From NCBI GenBank assembly GCA_022827835.1, contig JAJEIO010000006.1, forward strand, positions 1 through 64,000: a DNA stretch of 64,000 bases, in the 5' to 3' direction. This document shows, piece by piece, positions 50,364 to 59,992 of this stretch (position 1 is the first letter of the stretch; the number at the start of each line of letters is the position of its first letter). Source of the stretch: Candidatus Latescibacterota bacterium. GTDB lineage: Bacteria; Latescibacterota; UBA2968; UBA8231. The notes under the pieces were generated by a model that made no database searches, was not told where the DNA came from, and was given only the letters and a program-made list of their open reading frames with translations. The position numbers and the translations under genes were made by a program.

Positions 50364-52358
50364 TCAGGGCAATATGGCTTCTACTTTTACTTCGCCCTCG
50401 TCCCAAATCACCGTGCCCGCGCCCATCTCAGCTATCTCGACCACATCGCCGGGCACCTCCAATCTCAACGAAGTCATTTCGATGCCGCTGTAGGCGGCAA
50501 CATACCTTTTGCCTCCCGGGCAGGCGCAGAGCCATATCGGGCCCTTGTCGCAGGTGAGCGTGGCACCGCCGATGGAGACCTGTCCAGAAGCGCTCTGTCG
50601 GGCGTAGGGCGACTCGTGCATGGGCCAGTCTAAGGAGCCGTCCTGCGTCCAACGCCGCTTTAGCGACCACTCATACAGATCGACTTCAATGCCGAGTATG
50701 CGGTCATCGCGCGCGTACTCCACGCGGAGCGGGCGCTCGCTACCCGCAGTATAGGTAGCGGGCGGGGCCGCTTCATCGACGAGCGCGCCGGACGCTACCT
50801 CGGCGGCAAAATTGGCACCGCTGGCGTAGGAAGTGCGCTCGGCCAGTTCGGCGTAGAAACCGCAGCGGGGCTGGCCCTGGTAAAAGGAGCCGGGTTTGGC
50901 CATCTCCCAGAAAGTCTTGGCCGGTCCCGTATAGTTGTACATCTCCAAGGCCAGATGACCGTCCAGTTCGACCAAGCGGATGGGGGCACCGCCGCCCAGA
51001 TCGGTCAGTTCGAGCGGCCGGATGGCCGTCCACAGGGTGCCGCTGCCGACGACGACCACCTCGCCCCGAGGCACTGCTGTCGGCAGAGAATCTACTTTGT
51101 GCTGGCCGATCCAGATCTCATCGACCTGTTCGATCTCGGTCCACACGAGCACGGCCTTGGCGCTGGTGCGCCGCGTCCAAGCGTCCAAGCCGCGTGGGGC
51201 GTAGAGGCCGATGGCGCGACCTCGCTCATGCACGCCGTAAAAGTGGCCCTCTTCGGGAACGACATGTCCGGGTGCGCGCGACGGCGTCGTCTGGAAGCTG
51301 AGCCACTGGTCGTCGAGTATATAACGCGAAAAGAGCACGCCGCAGCGGTCGCCATCCGGGCGCTGGTATTGCGCGTGAAATACGCTGGACTGTAGGGCGA
51401 TAAAGATGACTTCTTGGGTCTTCAGTTCGCAGGAGGCCACGCCTAGCGAGAACGAGGGGCTGTGATAAGTGCTCAGCGCCACAGGCTCTTCGCCGTGGGC
51501 TGTTTCGTCTATTTGCTGCGGCACGTTGGGGCGCTGCAGCAGGTCGCCGATCCAGGCGGGTACCTGTCCGCCATCCAACCACGTGCGCACGTCATCGGCG
51601 CTAAAGGCGTTGGCGTTGAAGACGGCGTGGCTATAGGCGCGGCTGAAGGGGCCGGCCCAGCAGCCGATGCCGGGGTGTATGTGTAACGCCGCGGAAAGGC
51701 CGAGGCGAGCGAGCATAGTGCGGGCGCGGATGCGGGTGTGTTCGTCCTCGGTCAGTTCGGCCAAGCGGCCCAGCACGCGCACGGCGACAGAGGCGTAGTT
51801 GGGGCTATTGTACTCGGCCGGCAGGCCGTAGGTATTTACGTGCGCCATCCAGCGCACCAGTTTTTCCCGGCCGCGCTGGCCGATGTTATCATCGCCCAAC
51901 AACTGGCCGCCAAGGCAGGAGTTGGTGATGTCCTTGAGGACGATGTTGGTATAGGCCAAAGCCACGTCGATGCGCGCGATTTCCTCCAAGCCCAGCGCGA
52001 CGGCGCGGCGCATAGCCGCGACCAAGTCCGGGGGCAGGGCGTCTGATGCTTTGCACAGCACGGGAATGTAGTAAAAGAGCACGAACTGCACGGCATTGAG
52101 ATCTTCGACGACTTCGTCTTCCAACTCCCAGCGAAAATTGCCTCGGTGCGGGTCTGTGTCTCGCACTTCCTGGCAGGCGAGCACGGCGCGAAAGATGGCG
52201 GCGGCCTCGGCAATGTCGGCGGGTGCGCCGCTGGCCATCAGCTCGGAGGCCAGTTGCGCCGAGGGTATGGTGGCGTGAAAGATGCGCCCACGCACCTGAT
52301 GGGTTATCATGTGTGCCTGGGCGTCGTAATTTTCGGGCAGGACCGGCGGTGATGGCAA
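50364..52358 (-). CDS. Alpha/alpha-toroid protein, polysaccharide-lyase/heparinase-like
   Basis: About 664 residues without signal peptide. The N-terminal 270 residues are helical (for example FRAVLACQEVRDTDPHRGNF, DITNSCLGGQLLGDD, AEYNSPNYASVAVRVLGRLA) and resemble the incomplete toroid of alginate/heparinase-type lyases, where Asn and Tyr act in catalysis (YNSPNY). The rest (about 330-660) is beta-rich, like the sandwich of these enzymes. TTG 52358 with GAGGAAC upstream is chosen; the frame is open to TTG 52427, which overlaps the divergent dehydrogenase gene, and ATG 52310 is another option. Substrate not known; relatives are common in algal-matter degraders. Confidence 0.55.
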   Translation of the reverse strand: MPSPPVLPENYDAQAHMITHQVRGRIFHATIPSAQLASELMASGAPADIAEAAAIFRAVLACQEVRDTDPHRGNFRWELEDEVVEDLNAVQFVLFYYIPVLCKASDALPPDLVAAMRRAVALGLEEIARIDVALAYTNIVLKDITNSCLGGQLLGDDNIGQRGREKLVRWMAHVNTYGLPAEYNSPNYASVAVRVLGRLAELTEDEHTRIRARTMLARLGLSAALHIHPGIGCWAGPFSRAYSHAVFNANAFSADDVRTWLDGGQVPAWIGDLLQRPNVPQQIDETAHGEEPVALSTYHSPSFSLGVASCELKTQEVIFIALQSSVFHAQYQRPDGDRCGVLFSRYILDDQWLSFQTTPSRAPGHVVPEEGHFYGVHERGRAIGLYAPRGLDAWTRRTSAKAVLVWTEIEQVDEIWIGQHKVDSLPTAVPRGEVVVVGSGTLWTAIRPLELTDLGGGAPIRLVELDGHLALEMYNYTGPAKTFWEMAKPGSFYQGQPRCGFYAELAERTSYASGANFAAEVASGALVDEAAPPATYTAGSERPLRVEYARDDRILGIEVDLYEWSLKRRWTQDGSLDWPMHESPYARQSASGQVSIGGATLTCDKGPIWLCACPGGKRYVAAYSGIEMTSLRLEVPGDVVEIAEMGAGTVIWDEGEVKVEAILP

Positions 52359-52416
52359 GATGAGTTCCTCGGTGAAGTTGTGAGAAAAGTAGAGTTTCAA
52401 TAGAAAGGAAGACGAA

Positions 52417-53805
52417 GTGAGTGTCAAAAAAAGCGATTTGCTGATCGGGGGCCAAATGTGTCCCCCAACATCTGGACAGTACTATCCTCTGTATAGCCCC
52501 GTAGATGGCGCATTAGTCGCCGAAGTCGCCGATGCCAGTCGGGCCGACGTGGATCGGGCCGCTGCTGCTGCGCGCGAAGCATTTTATGCCGAGTGGAAGT
52601 TCTGCGGCATTGAGCACAAGCGCGCTTTATTCGCCAAACTGAAAGAGGTGCTCTATGCCATGGCCGACGAACTGGCGGCCGCCAAGGTCCAGCCACAGGG
52701 AGGGCCGGGCATCCCGCCGCTAGTAGAGCGCGTCATCGACTACTACGTGAGTAAACTAGACGACGGGGCGGGCACACTTATTGAGCACGGCGACCAAGGC
52801 ACTAATTATGTATATAGGGAACCGCTAGGCGTCGTTGCTATCTTTGCCCCTTTCAACGGGCCGATGCTGGCCTCTCTCTTATCGGCCGTGCCAGCCCTCG
52901 TAGCTGGCAATACGGTCGTGCTTAAAGCACCCGACCAAGAAGCACCACAGGCGCTCAAGACCATTCAGGCATTCCACGAAGCCGGTTTCCCCGCCGGAGT
53001 GGTCAACGCGCTCAGCGGCAAGGGGCCTGAGGTCGGTCAGGCGCTCGTCGCGCACCCAGGTACGCGCCTGATCAGTTTTACCGGCAGCACGGCAACGGGC
53101 AAAAAGATCATGACCGCAGCCGCCGCAGACCTCAAGCGAGTGCAGCTAAATCTGGGCAACAAAACAGCGCAGATCGTCTTGCCCGACGCCGACCTCGAAG
53201 CAGCGGCGACAGCGACCGTGGGATCGGCCTTCCCCGGGCAGGCGTGCTCGGCCATAAGTCGGGTTTTGCTGCACGAATCGCTGCGCGACGAATTTATCGC
53301 TCTACTAAAAGAAAAGGCGCAGGCCGCAGGCCCCAGCATGTTGATCGACCAAGCGGCGGTAGAGCGCGTGGAGCACTACATCGAGATGGGCAAAGCACAG
53401 GGGTCTCTGCTGTTTGGTGGCGCGCGCCCGTCGGGAGACGAGTACGCCAAGGGTTGCTATTTTGAGCCTACAGCTTTTGCCTTTGCCGATCAGTCCAGCC
53501 CAGTTTGCCGCGACGAAATTTTCGGACCTGTTGTATCCGTGCTGACGTTTGCCAGCGACGACGAGGCCCTGGCATTGGCCAACGATACGGACTACGGACT
53601 GCTCGTTTCGCTCTGGACGCAAAATTCTGAGCGACAACGTTACTTTGTCCGGCGATTGGAAGTGGGGATTGTGGCCATTAATAGCGCCAGTATGCTGAGC
53701 CATCGCACTCCCTGGGGTGGTTTTAAGCAGAGCGGCATTGGCCGGCGCTACGGCGAGATGGGTCTGGAACCTTTCTTTGAATACAAAACAGTGTGGATTT
53801 CTTGA
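52417..53805 (+). CDS. Aldehyde dehydrogenase family protein with altered LELGGK motif
   Basis: A 462-residue NAD(P)-dependent ALDH-fold protein from GTG 52417, with AAGGAAG 5 bases upstream. NAD-binding FTGSTATGKKI and the Cys in FPGQACSAISR (catalytic position) are present, as is FGPVVSVL. The motif with the general-base Glu, normally LELGGK, reads LNLGNK, so the Glu is replaced by Asn. Residual reductase or acylating activity is possible, as in ALDH groups that lack this Glu. It is followed by the sulfatase after 12 bases, so they may be cotranscribed. Confidence 0.82.
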   Translation: MSVKKSDLLIGGQMCPPTSGQYYPLYSPVDGALVAEVADASRADVDRAAAAAREAFYAEWKFCGIEHKRALFAKLKEVLYAMADELAAAKVQPQGGPGIPPLVERVIDYYVSKLDDGAGTLIEHGDQGTNYVYREPLGVVAIFAPFNGPMLASLLSAVPALVAGNTVVLKAPDQEAPQALKTIQAFHEAGFPAGVVNALSGKGPEVGQALVAHPGTRLISFTGSTATGKKIMTAAAADLKRVQLNLGNKTAQIVLPDADLEAAATATVGSAFPGQACSAISRVLLHESLRDEFIALLKEKAQAAGPSMLIDQAAVERVEHYIEMGKAQGSLLFGGARPSGDEYAKGCYFEPTAFAFADQSSPVCRDEIFGPVVSVLTFASDDEALALANDTDYGLLVSLWTQNSERQRYFVRRLEVGIVAINSASMLSHRTPWGGFKQSGIGRRYGEMGLEPFFEYKTVWIS

Positions 53806-53817
53806 AGGGGAATTGAT

Positions 53818-55758
53818 TTGGCGGAACGACCGAATTTTGTCTGGATAAATACACACGATGTGAGTGCGAGGAACTTAGGGTGTTATGGCGATGATTACGC
53901 CACAACTCCTCATCTCGATAAGCTAGCTGAAGAAGGCGTTCGCTATGCGAACGCTTTTGCCTCTGGGCCTATTTGTTCACCCGCGCGCACAAGTATTTTT
54001 ACCGGAATGCATCAGACGACGGTGGGTACGCATCATCATCGAAGTTTTGCCAGACGCCCTGACTTTGTGCACATGTTGCCGCATTATCTGATGGCAGCAG
54101 GGTATAATTGCTCGGCGATCAATACTGATTTGAACACCGACATTGATCCTGACGAATGGGCGGCGTATCAGAGCAATGAGACGCTTTTAGAGCGGGCGGA
54201 TGAGAAGCCCTTTTTTGCCGTCCATAGTTTTGGTGAGTCCCACGCCAGTGTATTTAAGCTAACACCAGCGCAAGCGCGAAAACAGCGATCGAGCTTGTTA
54301 ATGGATAAAGAATTGCACGATCCTGCCAAAGCACCACTTCCTGTCTTTATGCCTGATACACCGCTTGCGAGAGAACGCACCGCTCTTTTTTACGATGGCT
54401 TGATGCAGGTTGATCGGCACGTAGGTGAAGTGATAGAAAATTTGATATCCGCGGGTGTGCTGGACAATACGATTGTCTTCTTCTGGTCCGATCACGGCAC
54501 AGGTTTTCCGAGGGGCAAGACGCACGTTTATGACGACGGTTTGCGGGTGCCGTTGATTATTCGCTTTCCCGACAAATATCAACATCTGGCACCAGGGCCG
54601 CCGGGAACGGTGGTGGATGATCTAGTGATGACGATGGATATGGGCGCATCTGTTTTGAGCATGATGGATGTGCAGATTCCCAAGCATTTTCAAGGACAGG
54701 CGTTTATAGGTAAGCAAAAAGAACCGTATCGCGATTATGTCTGTGGGGCGCGGGATCGCCTCGACAATTGCAATGAGGTGATTCGCACGATTCGGAATAA
54801 GAAATACCGCTACATTCGCAACTTTTTGCCTCATCGCCCCTATGCTTCGTTTTGGCCAGATGGCGGTTTCTTTGCGACGCCTCCTGAAAAGGGAACACCT
54901 GAGCATGACTTCTGGGATACGTCCTGTTTGCCCGGCGAGCAGAAAGTACACGATCCCGATGGTGTGTTTTTGCTGCCGATTCCCAAGGCGTATTCTGCAT
55001 ATTTGATCTGGCAGGGAAAGAAGCCATTTGAAGAACTGTATGACGTTGAAAATGACCCGGAAGAGATTATCAATCTGGCTGATGATCCTGAATACAGCGC
55101 TCTCAAAGATCAGATGCGAACGCAGTTGTTTGCATGGATGACTGAGACGCGAGATCTGGGGTTGATTGATGAAACTGAGATGATCGTGCGAGCGACTGAG
55201 GGTGTGCATTACGAAGTGGGCGCACATTGCGAACACTATGCGCACATTCTGGAGACAGCCGATTTTCCTCGCTTAGGTGAAGCGGGCAGAGCTAAGTTAA
55301 TAGACCGACTTGATGATCCCGATAGTGCTGTGCGTTACTGGGCGATTACCGGGTTGATGTCGTATGAGGTGGAGAACACCATTCTGCAAAGGATCAGCCC
55401 ACTTGTTCAGGATGAATCGATCAGTGTGAGTCTGGCGGCGGCGGACTTGATTTGCCAAAACAACCGTCCAGCAGGCGCAATGCCTGCACTGGAACGCGCG
55501 TTGCAAAGTGATCTGCTCTGGGCGCGGTTTCGCGCGGGGGCAAATTTGTCTTTTTATCGCCGAGAAATCCTAGCGCAGATGAAGGCGTTGATCCCCACTT
55601 TGCAAGCTGCGCAGGATAATCCGGTTTGTTATGGCCCTTTTGAACCCGATTGGGATGCGTTGATTCCGCCTGTTCAGACCATGTATCGCGCGCAAAAAAA
55701 CACGATCGTGGGCGAGTGGGTTTTGCAACGCGTAATCAAGCGCATTGAACTAGCGTGA
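53818..55758 (+). CDS. Type I sulfatase
   Basis: A 646-residue sulfatase from TTG 53818. The formylglycine motif is CSPARTSIFTG (Cys at about 58) and metal ligands are in NTHDVSARNLGCYG and FFWSDHGTGFPRGK. There is no signal peptide, so it is probably cytoplasmic, or export is through another route. The C-terminal part (about 490-640, for example DRLDDPDSAVRYWAITGLM) looks like HEAT-type helical repeats, an unusual addition. A maturase (FGE or anSME) is not in the window. It is likely part of a sulfated-polysaccharide pathway with the neighbouring genes. Confidence 0.85.
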   Translation: MAERPNFVWINTHDVSARNLGCYGDDYATTPHLDKLAEEGVRYANAFASGPICSPARTSIFTGMHQTTVGTHHHRSFARRPDFVHMLPHYLMAAGYNCSAINTDLNTDIDPDEWAAYQSNETLLERADEKPFFAVHSFGESHASVFKLTPAQARKQRSSLLMDKELHDPAKAPLPVFMPDTPLARERTALFYDGLMQVDRHVGEVIENLISAGVLDNTIVFFWSDHGTGFPRGKTHVYDDGLRVPLIIRFPDKYQHLAPGPPGTVVDDLVMTMDMGASVLSMMDVQIPKHFQGQAFIGKQKEPYRDYVCGARDRLDNCNEVIRTIRNKKYRYIRNFLPHRPYASFWPDGGFFATPPEKGTPEHDFWDTSCLPGEQKVHDPDGVFLLPIPKAYSAYLIWQGKKPFEELYDVENDPEEIINLADDPEYSALKDQMRTQLFAWMTETRDLGLIDETEMIVRATEGVHYEVGAHCEHYAHILETADFPRLGEAGRAKLIDRLDDPDSAVRYWAITGLMSYEVENTILQRISPLVQDESISVSLAAADLICQNNRPAGAMPALERALQSDLLWARFRAGANLSFYRREILAQMKALIPTLQAAQDNPVCYGPFEPDWDALIPPVQTMYRAQKNTIVGEWVLQRVIKRIELA

Positions 55759-55775
55759 TCAGAGGAGTCTTGCGA

Positions 55776-56741
55776 ATGGTAGATCTAGAAGTTCGGCGCT
55801 TGGGACGCACAGAGATGGAACCGAAGGCGTTAGGATTGGGCGGCGGATATCTAGGCCTTCCCGAACTAATGTCAGAGGAGGAAGCCACGGCGACGATTCG
55901 GGCGGCCATTGAGCGGGGCATCAATTTTATCGATACGGCTCCGCCATACGGCGGTGGCGAGAGCGAACACTGCATCGGTTTGGCCTTGGCGGGTGGATGG
56001 CGAGAGAAGGTGTATCTCCAAACCAAGGTGGGGTCTCATCCGCGCTTTTTTCACGATTTTTCACAAGAAGCGACATTGTGGAGTTTGGAAAACAGCTTCA
56101 AACAGCTTCAGACGGACTATGTGGATTCCGTGTTGATTCACGGCCCGCGCTACGACATGGAACCCCTGTTGGCACCGGGGGCCTGTTTGGATGTGTTGCT
56201 CGATTGGAAAGCGCAGGGACGCATCGGTCATCTTGGCATTGCTGTGCGACAGCACGAATTTCATCAGCAGGCGATTGAAACAGGCGCCATAGACATTGTG
56301 TTGTCGTTTTTGGATTACAGCTTGCTGAACCAGTCCCTCGCCAAAACGACCATTCCTCTGGCGCTGGAACGCGATGTAGGAATCATTATGGGCCGAGTAT
56401 TGGTCGGCTCACTGCTGGCCGGTCCAGAACCCCAGCGCGTGCAAGAAGAACTGTCCCTAGATCAAGACGGGAATCTCATACCAGCGGCCATCGGTGGGCC
56501 GGACGACCCCGCGGTGGTGCCGCACGCACACCAGATGTGGCAATGGTGCCAAGAACGGGGGTTGAACATCCGAGATCTAGCCATGCAGTTTGCGCTCCAT
56601 GCGCCGGTTGCAGGCAATGGCATAATCCTCGTCGGACCCTCCAATCGCAGGGAATTAGCCGAGGTATATGCCAGCGCCACGACCGAGGTCCCCGAAGCAG
56701 TATGGCAGGACTTTGCGGCTGAGTTTGGGATAAGGATTTAG
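55776..56741 (+). CDS. Aldo/keto reductase
   Basis: A 321-residue AKR-fold protein: INFIDTAPPYGGGESEHCIG (Asp and Tyr of the tetrad), LQTKVGS (Lys) and SVLIHGPR (His). It belongs to the L-fucose-dehydrogenase or galactose-dehydrogenase-like branch by overall look. GAGGAG lies upstream of ATG 55776, which sits 17 bases after the sulfatase stop. Confidence 0.85.
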   Translation: MVDLEVRRLGRTEMEPKALGLGGGYLGLPELMSEEEATATIRAAIERGINFIDTAPPYGGGESEHCIGLALAGGWREKVYLQTKVGSHPRFFHDFSQEATLWSLENSFKQLQTDYVDSVLIHGPRYDMEPLLAPGACLDVLLDWKAQGRIGHLGIAVRQHEFHQQAIETGAIDIVLSFLDYSLLNQSLAKTTIPLALERDVGIIMGRVLVGSLLAGPEPQRVQEELSLDQDGNLIPAAIGGPDDPAVVPHAHQMWQWCQERGLNIRDLAMQFALHAPVAGNGIILVGPSNRRELAEVYASATTEVPEAVWQDFAAEFGIRI

Positions 56742-56762
56742 CGGCTTTGGAGTAACTGATTT

Positions 56763-57770
56763 ATGGCAGCAGCCAAAAAAAAGATTCTCGTCGTCGGCAC
56801 GGGTTCAATAGGTGAACGTCATACGCGCTGTGTACTTGCAACAAATCGCGCAGAGGTTTCAATTTGTGAAATCAACGACAATCAGCGCAAAAAAATAGCA
56901 GAGAATTATAACATCAAAAATAGCTATGCCGATTTTACATTGGCGCTCGAAGCAGGACACGACGCTATTGTGATCGCAACACCTGCGCACCTACATATTC
57001 CCATGGCGCAACAAGCAGCAGAGTCTGGGCTACATCTATTGATCGAAAAACCATTATCTATAAGTCTAGATGGGATTGATCGTCTCGATAGAACGATCAG
57101 GGAGCGGAAGCTCGTTGCTGGAGTCGCTTATGTTTTGCGCCACATCCCCGTGCTTGCGGCAATGAAGAAAGCCCTCGATAGTGGACGCTTTGGGCGACCC
57201 TTGCATATTACTGTTATTAGAGGCCAACACTTCCCCACCTACCGACCCGAATACAGAGAAATTTACTACGCCAGTCACGCCACGGGAGGAGGCGCTATTC
57301 AGGATGGGCTAACACATCTTATCAATTTCGTAAGTTGGCTTGCTGGACCAGTCGAACGCCTAGTTGCCGACTGCGCGCATCAAGTTTTGGACGGAGTTGA
57401 AGTCGAAGACACAGTCAACGTCTTAACCCGTCAGGGCGACGCGCTTGCCTCCTTCAGCATGAATCAATATCAAGCCCCTGATGAAGGAGCGATCACCGTG
57501 GTCTGTGAACGCGGCACGTTGCAATCTGAAATTCACTCTAATCGCATACGCTGGATGATGGAACCTGAAACTGAGTGGCAGGAAGAGTCCTGGCCAGATT
57601 TTGAGCGCGACCATGCGTTTATATCCCAAGCGAACTGTTTTCTTGACGCCATCGACGGCAAGGGTGAAATGCCCTGTGGCCTATCCGAAGCACGCCATAC
57701 CCTCGAGTGTAATCTTGCTATCTTGGAGGCGTCTCGCGATTCTGCCAATTGGAAAATATTACGCCCCTAG
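56763..57770 (+). CDS. Gfo/Idh/MocA family oxidoreductase
   Basis: A 335-residue NAD(P)-dependent dehydrogenase: KILVVGTGSIGERHTRCVLA at the Rossmann start, LLIEKPLSIS with the EKP motif (about 97-99) and a GGGAIQDGLTHLINF segment bearing the catalytic Asp/His pair. It begins 21 bases after the aldo/keto reductase. Together with ALDH and sulfatase it suggests a sugar-acid or amino-sugar catabolic unit. Confidence 0.85.
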   Translation: MAAAKKKILVVGTGSIGERHTRCVLATNRAEVSICEINDNQRKKIAENYNIKNSYADFTLALEAGHDAIVIATPAHLHIPMAQQAAESGLHLLIEKPLSISLDGIDRLDRTIRERKLVAGVAYVLRHIPVLAAMKKALDSGRFGRPLHITVIRGQHFPTYRPEYREIYYASHATGGGAIQDGLTHLINFVSWLAGPVERLVADCAHQVLDGVEVEDTVNVLTRQGDALASFSMNQYQAPDEGAITVVCERGTLQSEIHSNRIRWMMEPETEWQEESWPDFERDHAFISQANCFLDAIDGKGEMPCGLSEARHTLECNLAILEASRDSANWKILRP

Positions 57771-57854
57771 ACAAGAGGGCCAAAAGATAGAGACAAAAAT
57801 TATTGACTAAACGTTTGTCCCAATCCCCTAAAACCCCCTTATAACTCCTATACA

Positions 57855-58910
57855 TCAATTCCACGCCGCGCACAGCAAGCGGACCCAGTTGCCGTGCATG
57901 ATGTCGGCAACGTCGGTCTGCGAGTAACCGCGTTTTTCGAGGATGGCGGGAATCTTCCGCAGGTCAGCGATAGTGTCGAGATCGGCGGGGCTCTGCTCCT
58001 TGCCGTAGCCGCCGTCCAGGTCGGTGCCGATGGCGGCGTGGTGGGAGCTCCCGGTTAGCTGGCAGATGTGGTCGATGTGGTCCACCACGGTCTCCAGCGT
58101 GATCCCTGTGTTGTCCATGGCGGTCCGGTCCCACAAGGGAGAGACCATCCAGATGTCCATGGCGGTGCCAATGACGCCGCCGCGCTGGGCCAGCGCTTTG
58201 ATCTGTTGATCGTCGAGCTGGCGGTCGTGGTCGCACAAGGCCCGGCAGCAGTTGTGCGTGGCCAGCACGGGACCGGTGAAAATCTCCAGGGCTTCCCAGA
58301 ATGCCTGTTCAGCCAAGTGGCTCACATCGAGGATTATCCCGGCCGCCTCCAAGGCTTCGAGCATGGGGCGGCCTCTATCCGTCAGGCCGCCGGGAGCCTG
58401 GGTTCCGTGCGAGTAGGAGCTGACTCCGTAGTGACACAGACTCACGACCCGCAGGCCTTCATCCCACCACTCGGCCACCTGTTCAGGTGCCACAATGCCG
58501 TCCGCCCCTTCCAAGCTGAGGACAAACCCCAGCGGGGTCGCCTGCGGATCGTCGTCCCACTCGGCCAGATGGGCGTCGAGTTCGGCGCGGTCACGTATCT
58601 GGCGCAAGACGCCCTTGGCCTCCATCAGGCGGTAGTAGGCTAACTCGCCCTTGCACTTGGCGTAGGCAATGTCCTGGGTGCGCACCCCGGGAAAGCGCTT
58701 GCCCATCGAAGCGAGCCGGCAGCCCATCGTGACGAAGAACAGGCCGATCCCGCCGCGCCGCAGCTCGGCGAAATTCACCACGTTCAGGCCGCGGCCTTTC
58801 TGCGCCATGCCAGCTTCGGCCTCGCGTATTTGGGCGATGGGCTGGAGCAAGTCCCGGTCCCATTCGAGCGCGTTGTAGGCGATATCCAAGTGGGAATCGA
58901 CGATCAGCAT
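57855..58910 (-). CDS. Membrane dipeptidase (M19) family protein
   Basis: A 351-residue renal-dipeptidase-type TIM-barrel protein. Zinc ligands are visible: DSHLDIA (His, Asp), SLEGADGI (Glu), VVSLCHYGVSSYSHG (His) and LATHNCCRALCDHDRQ (His), plus GTDLDGGYG (Asp). There is no signal peptide. M19 enzymes cleave dipeptides, including D-amino-acid ones; many environmental members have unknown substrates. It overlaps nothing and ends convergent to the oxidoreductase. Confidence 0.88.
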   Translation of the reverse strand: MLIVDSHLDIAYNALEWDRDLLQPIAQIREAEAGMAQKGRGLNVVNFAELRRGGIGLFFVTMGCRLASMGKRFPGVRTQDIAYAKCKGELAYYRLMEAKGVLRQIRDRAELDAHLAEWDDDPQATPLGFVLSLEGADGIVAPEQVAEWWDEGLRVVSLCHYGVSSYSHGTQAPGGLTDRGRPMLEALEAAGIILDVSHLAEQAFWEALEIFTGPVLATHNCCRALCDHDRQLDDQQIKALAQRGGVIGTAMDIWMVSPLWDRTAMDNTGITLETVVDHIDHICQLTGSSHHAAIGTDLDGGYGKEQSPADLDTIADLRKIPAILEKRGYSQTDVADIMHGNWVRLLCAAWN

Positions 58911-58932
58911 AGAGGTTCTCCTATCAATATAT

Positions 58933-59808
58933 TTAAAAGTTGGTTCGGTCCGCCGAGCGCCTGTCGCGCACTAGGGTTCCACTGTGGTAGACCCCTTTCA
59001 TGGCCCGTCCGCGCCACGCCTCCGACGCATCGTAGAATTTCTCTCTGGGATCAATGGTCGATATTAAGACCCCGGTCCTGTGCAGTGGCAATCGGCCGTC
59101 GATCAGGCCGTCGGGCCGGACGACAAAGCTGGAACCACTGCTTTCGTGTCTCGTAGTATTGTTGACGCTGATCCACATATAGTTGTTGGCCGCATAGGTC
59201 TGCATGGTCGCTCTAACCATTATCCCCCAGATGTTCCTGTATTTCTCCTTCTGTCTCAGGGTCATGCCCCCATTGTGATAGGAGTGAAAGACGAGTTGTA
59301 CGCCACGCTTCTTATATTCTCTGTACAATTCCTGGTAGCGAAAGTCGTGACATATCTGCAGGCCGCATTTGATTCCTCTTACTTCGAATGTAACCAGGCG
59401 CGACCCCGGGCTGTAGAAATCGAGATCGCCCGGCGTTGAGCCGACCTTCCCGGTGCAGAACATCTTGTCGTAGCGGTCCACGACAGAGCCGAGATCATTG
59501 ATGACGTAGAGGCTGTTGTGCGGCTTGTGTCTGCCCGTGAGGCAATGGTTGGATCCAAGAATGACCCACAGCTTCAACTTGCGGGACAAGTCCGCGATCG
59601 CCTCAGTGCACTGGCGCAGCAGATCCCAGTCGTAGTGGTCGAAGGAAGGGAGATCGACCCCGACGTATCCCCCCAGACAGGTCTCGGAAAAATGCGCCAA
59701 ATGAGCGCCTTGCTCACTGGCGTATTGCATCTGACGCACGACGTATTTGAAATTGCGTTCTAGGTCCCGGCTAACGGGAAACTGGCAAGTGGCAATTTTC
59801 AACTTCAC
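58933..59808 (-). CDS. Carbon-nitrogen hydrolase (nitrilase family)
   Basis: A 291-residue amidohydrolase of the nitrilase superfamily with its Glu-Lys-Cys triad: HFSETCLGG (Glu at about 42), DKMFCTG (Lys at about 115) and GLQICHDFRY (Cys at about 152). Length is normal. It lies 22 bases upstream of the dipeptidase on the same strand and is likely cotranscribed with it, so amide/peptide-bond use may be shared. Confidence 0.85.
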   Translation of the reverse strand: MKLKIATCQFPVSRDLERNFKYVVRQMQYASEQGAHLAHFSETCLGGYVGVDLPSFDHYDWDLLRQCTEAIADLSRKLKLWVILGSNHCLTGRHKPHNSLYVINDLGSVVDRYDKMFCTGKVGSTPGDLDFYSPGSRLVTFEVRGIKCGLQICHDFRYQELYREYKKRGVQLVFHSYHNGGMTLRQKEKYRNIWGIMVRATMQTYAANNYMWISVNNTTRHESSGSSFVVRPDGLIDGRLPLHRTGVLISTIDPREKFYDASEAWRGRAMKGVYHSGTLVRDRRSADRTNF

Positions 59809-59992
59809 CGCATACTCCTATCCATTGCGGGGGAGCGTCACCGCCTTCTGGCTCTGGAGACAAGATAAATCAGGGCGGCGACGGCGAACAAGTAGGGAGG
59901 GGCAAGACGGCCCACCGCTTGACCAGTTCCCCTCAAAGGCCCTTTATAATTTTTATCCATCTCGTTGTCCAGACACCACCGGAGTGGCTTGC

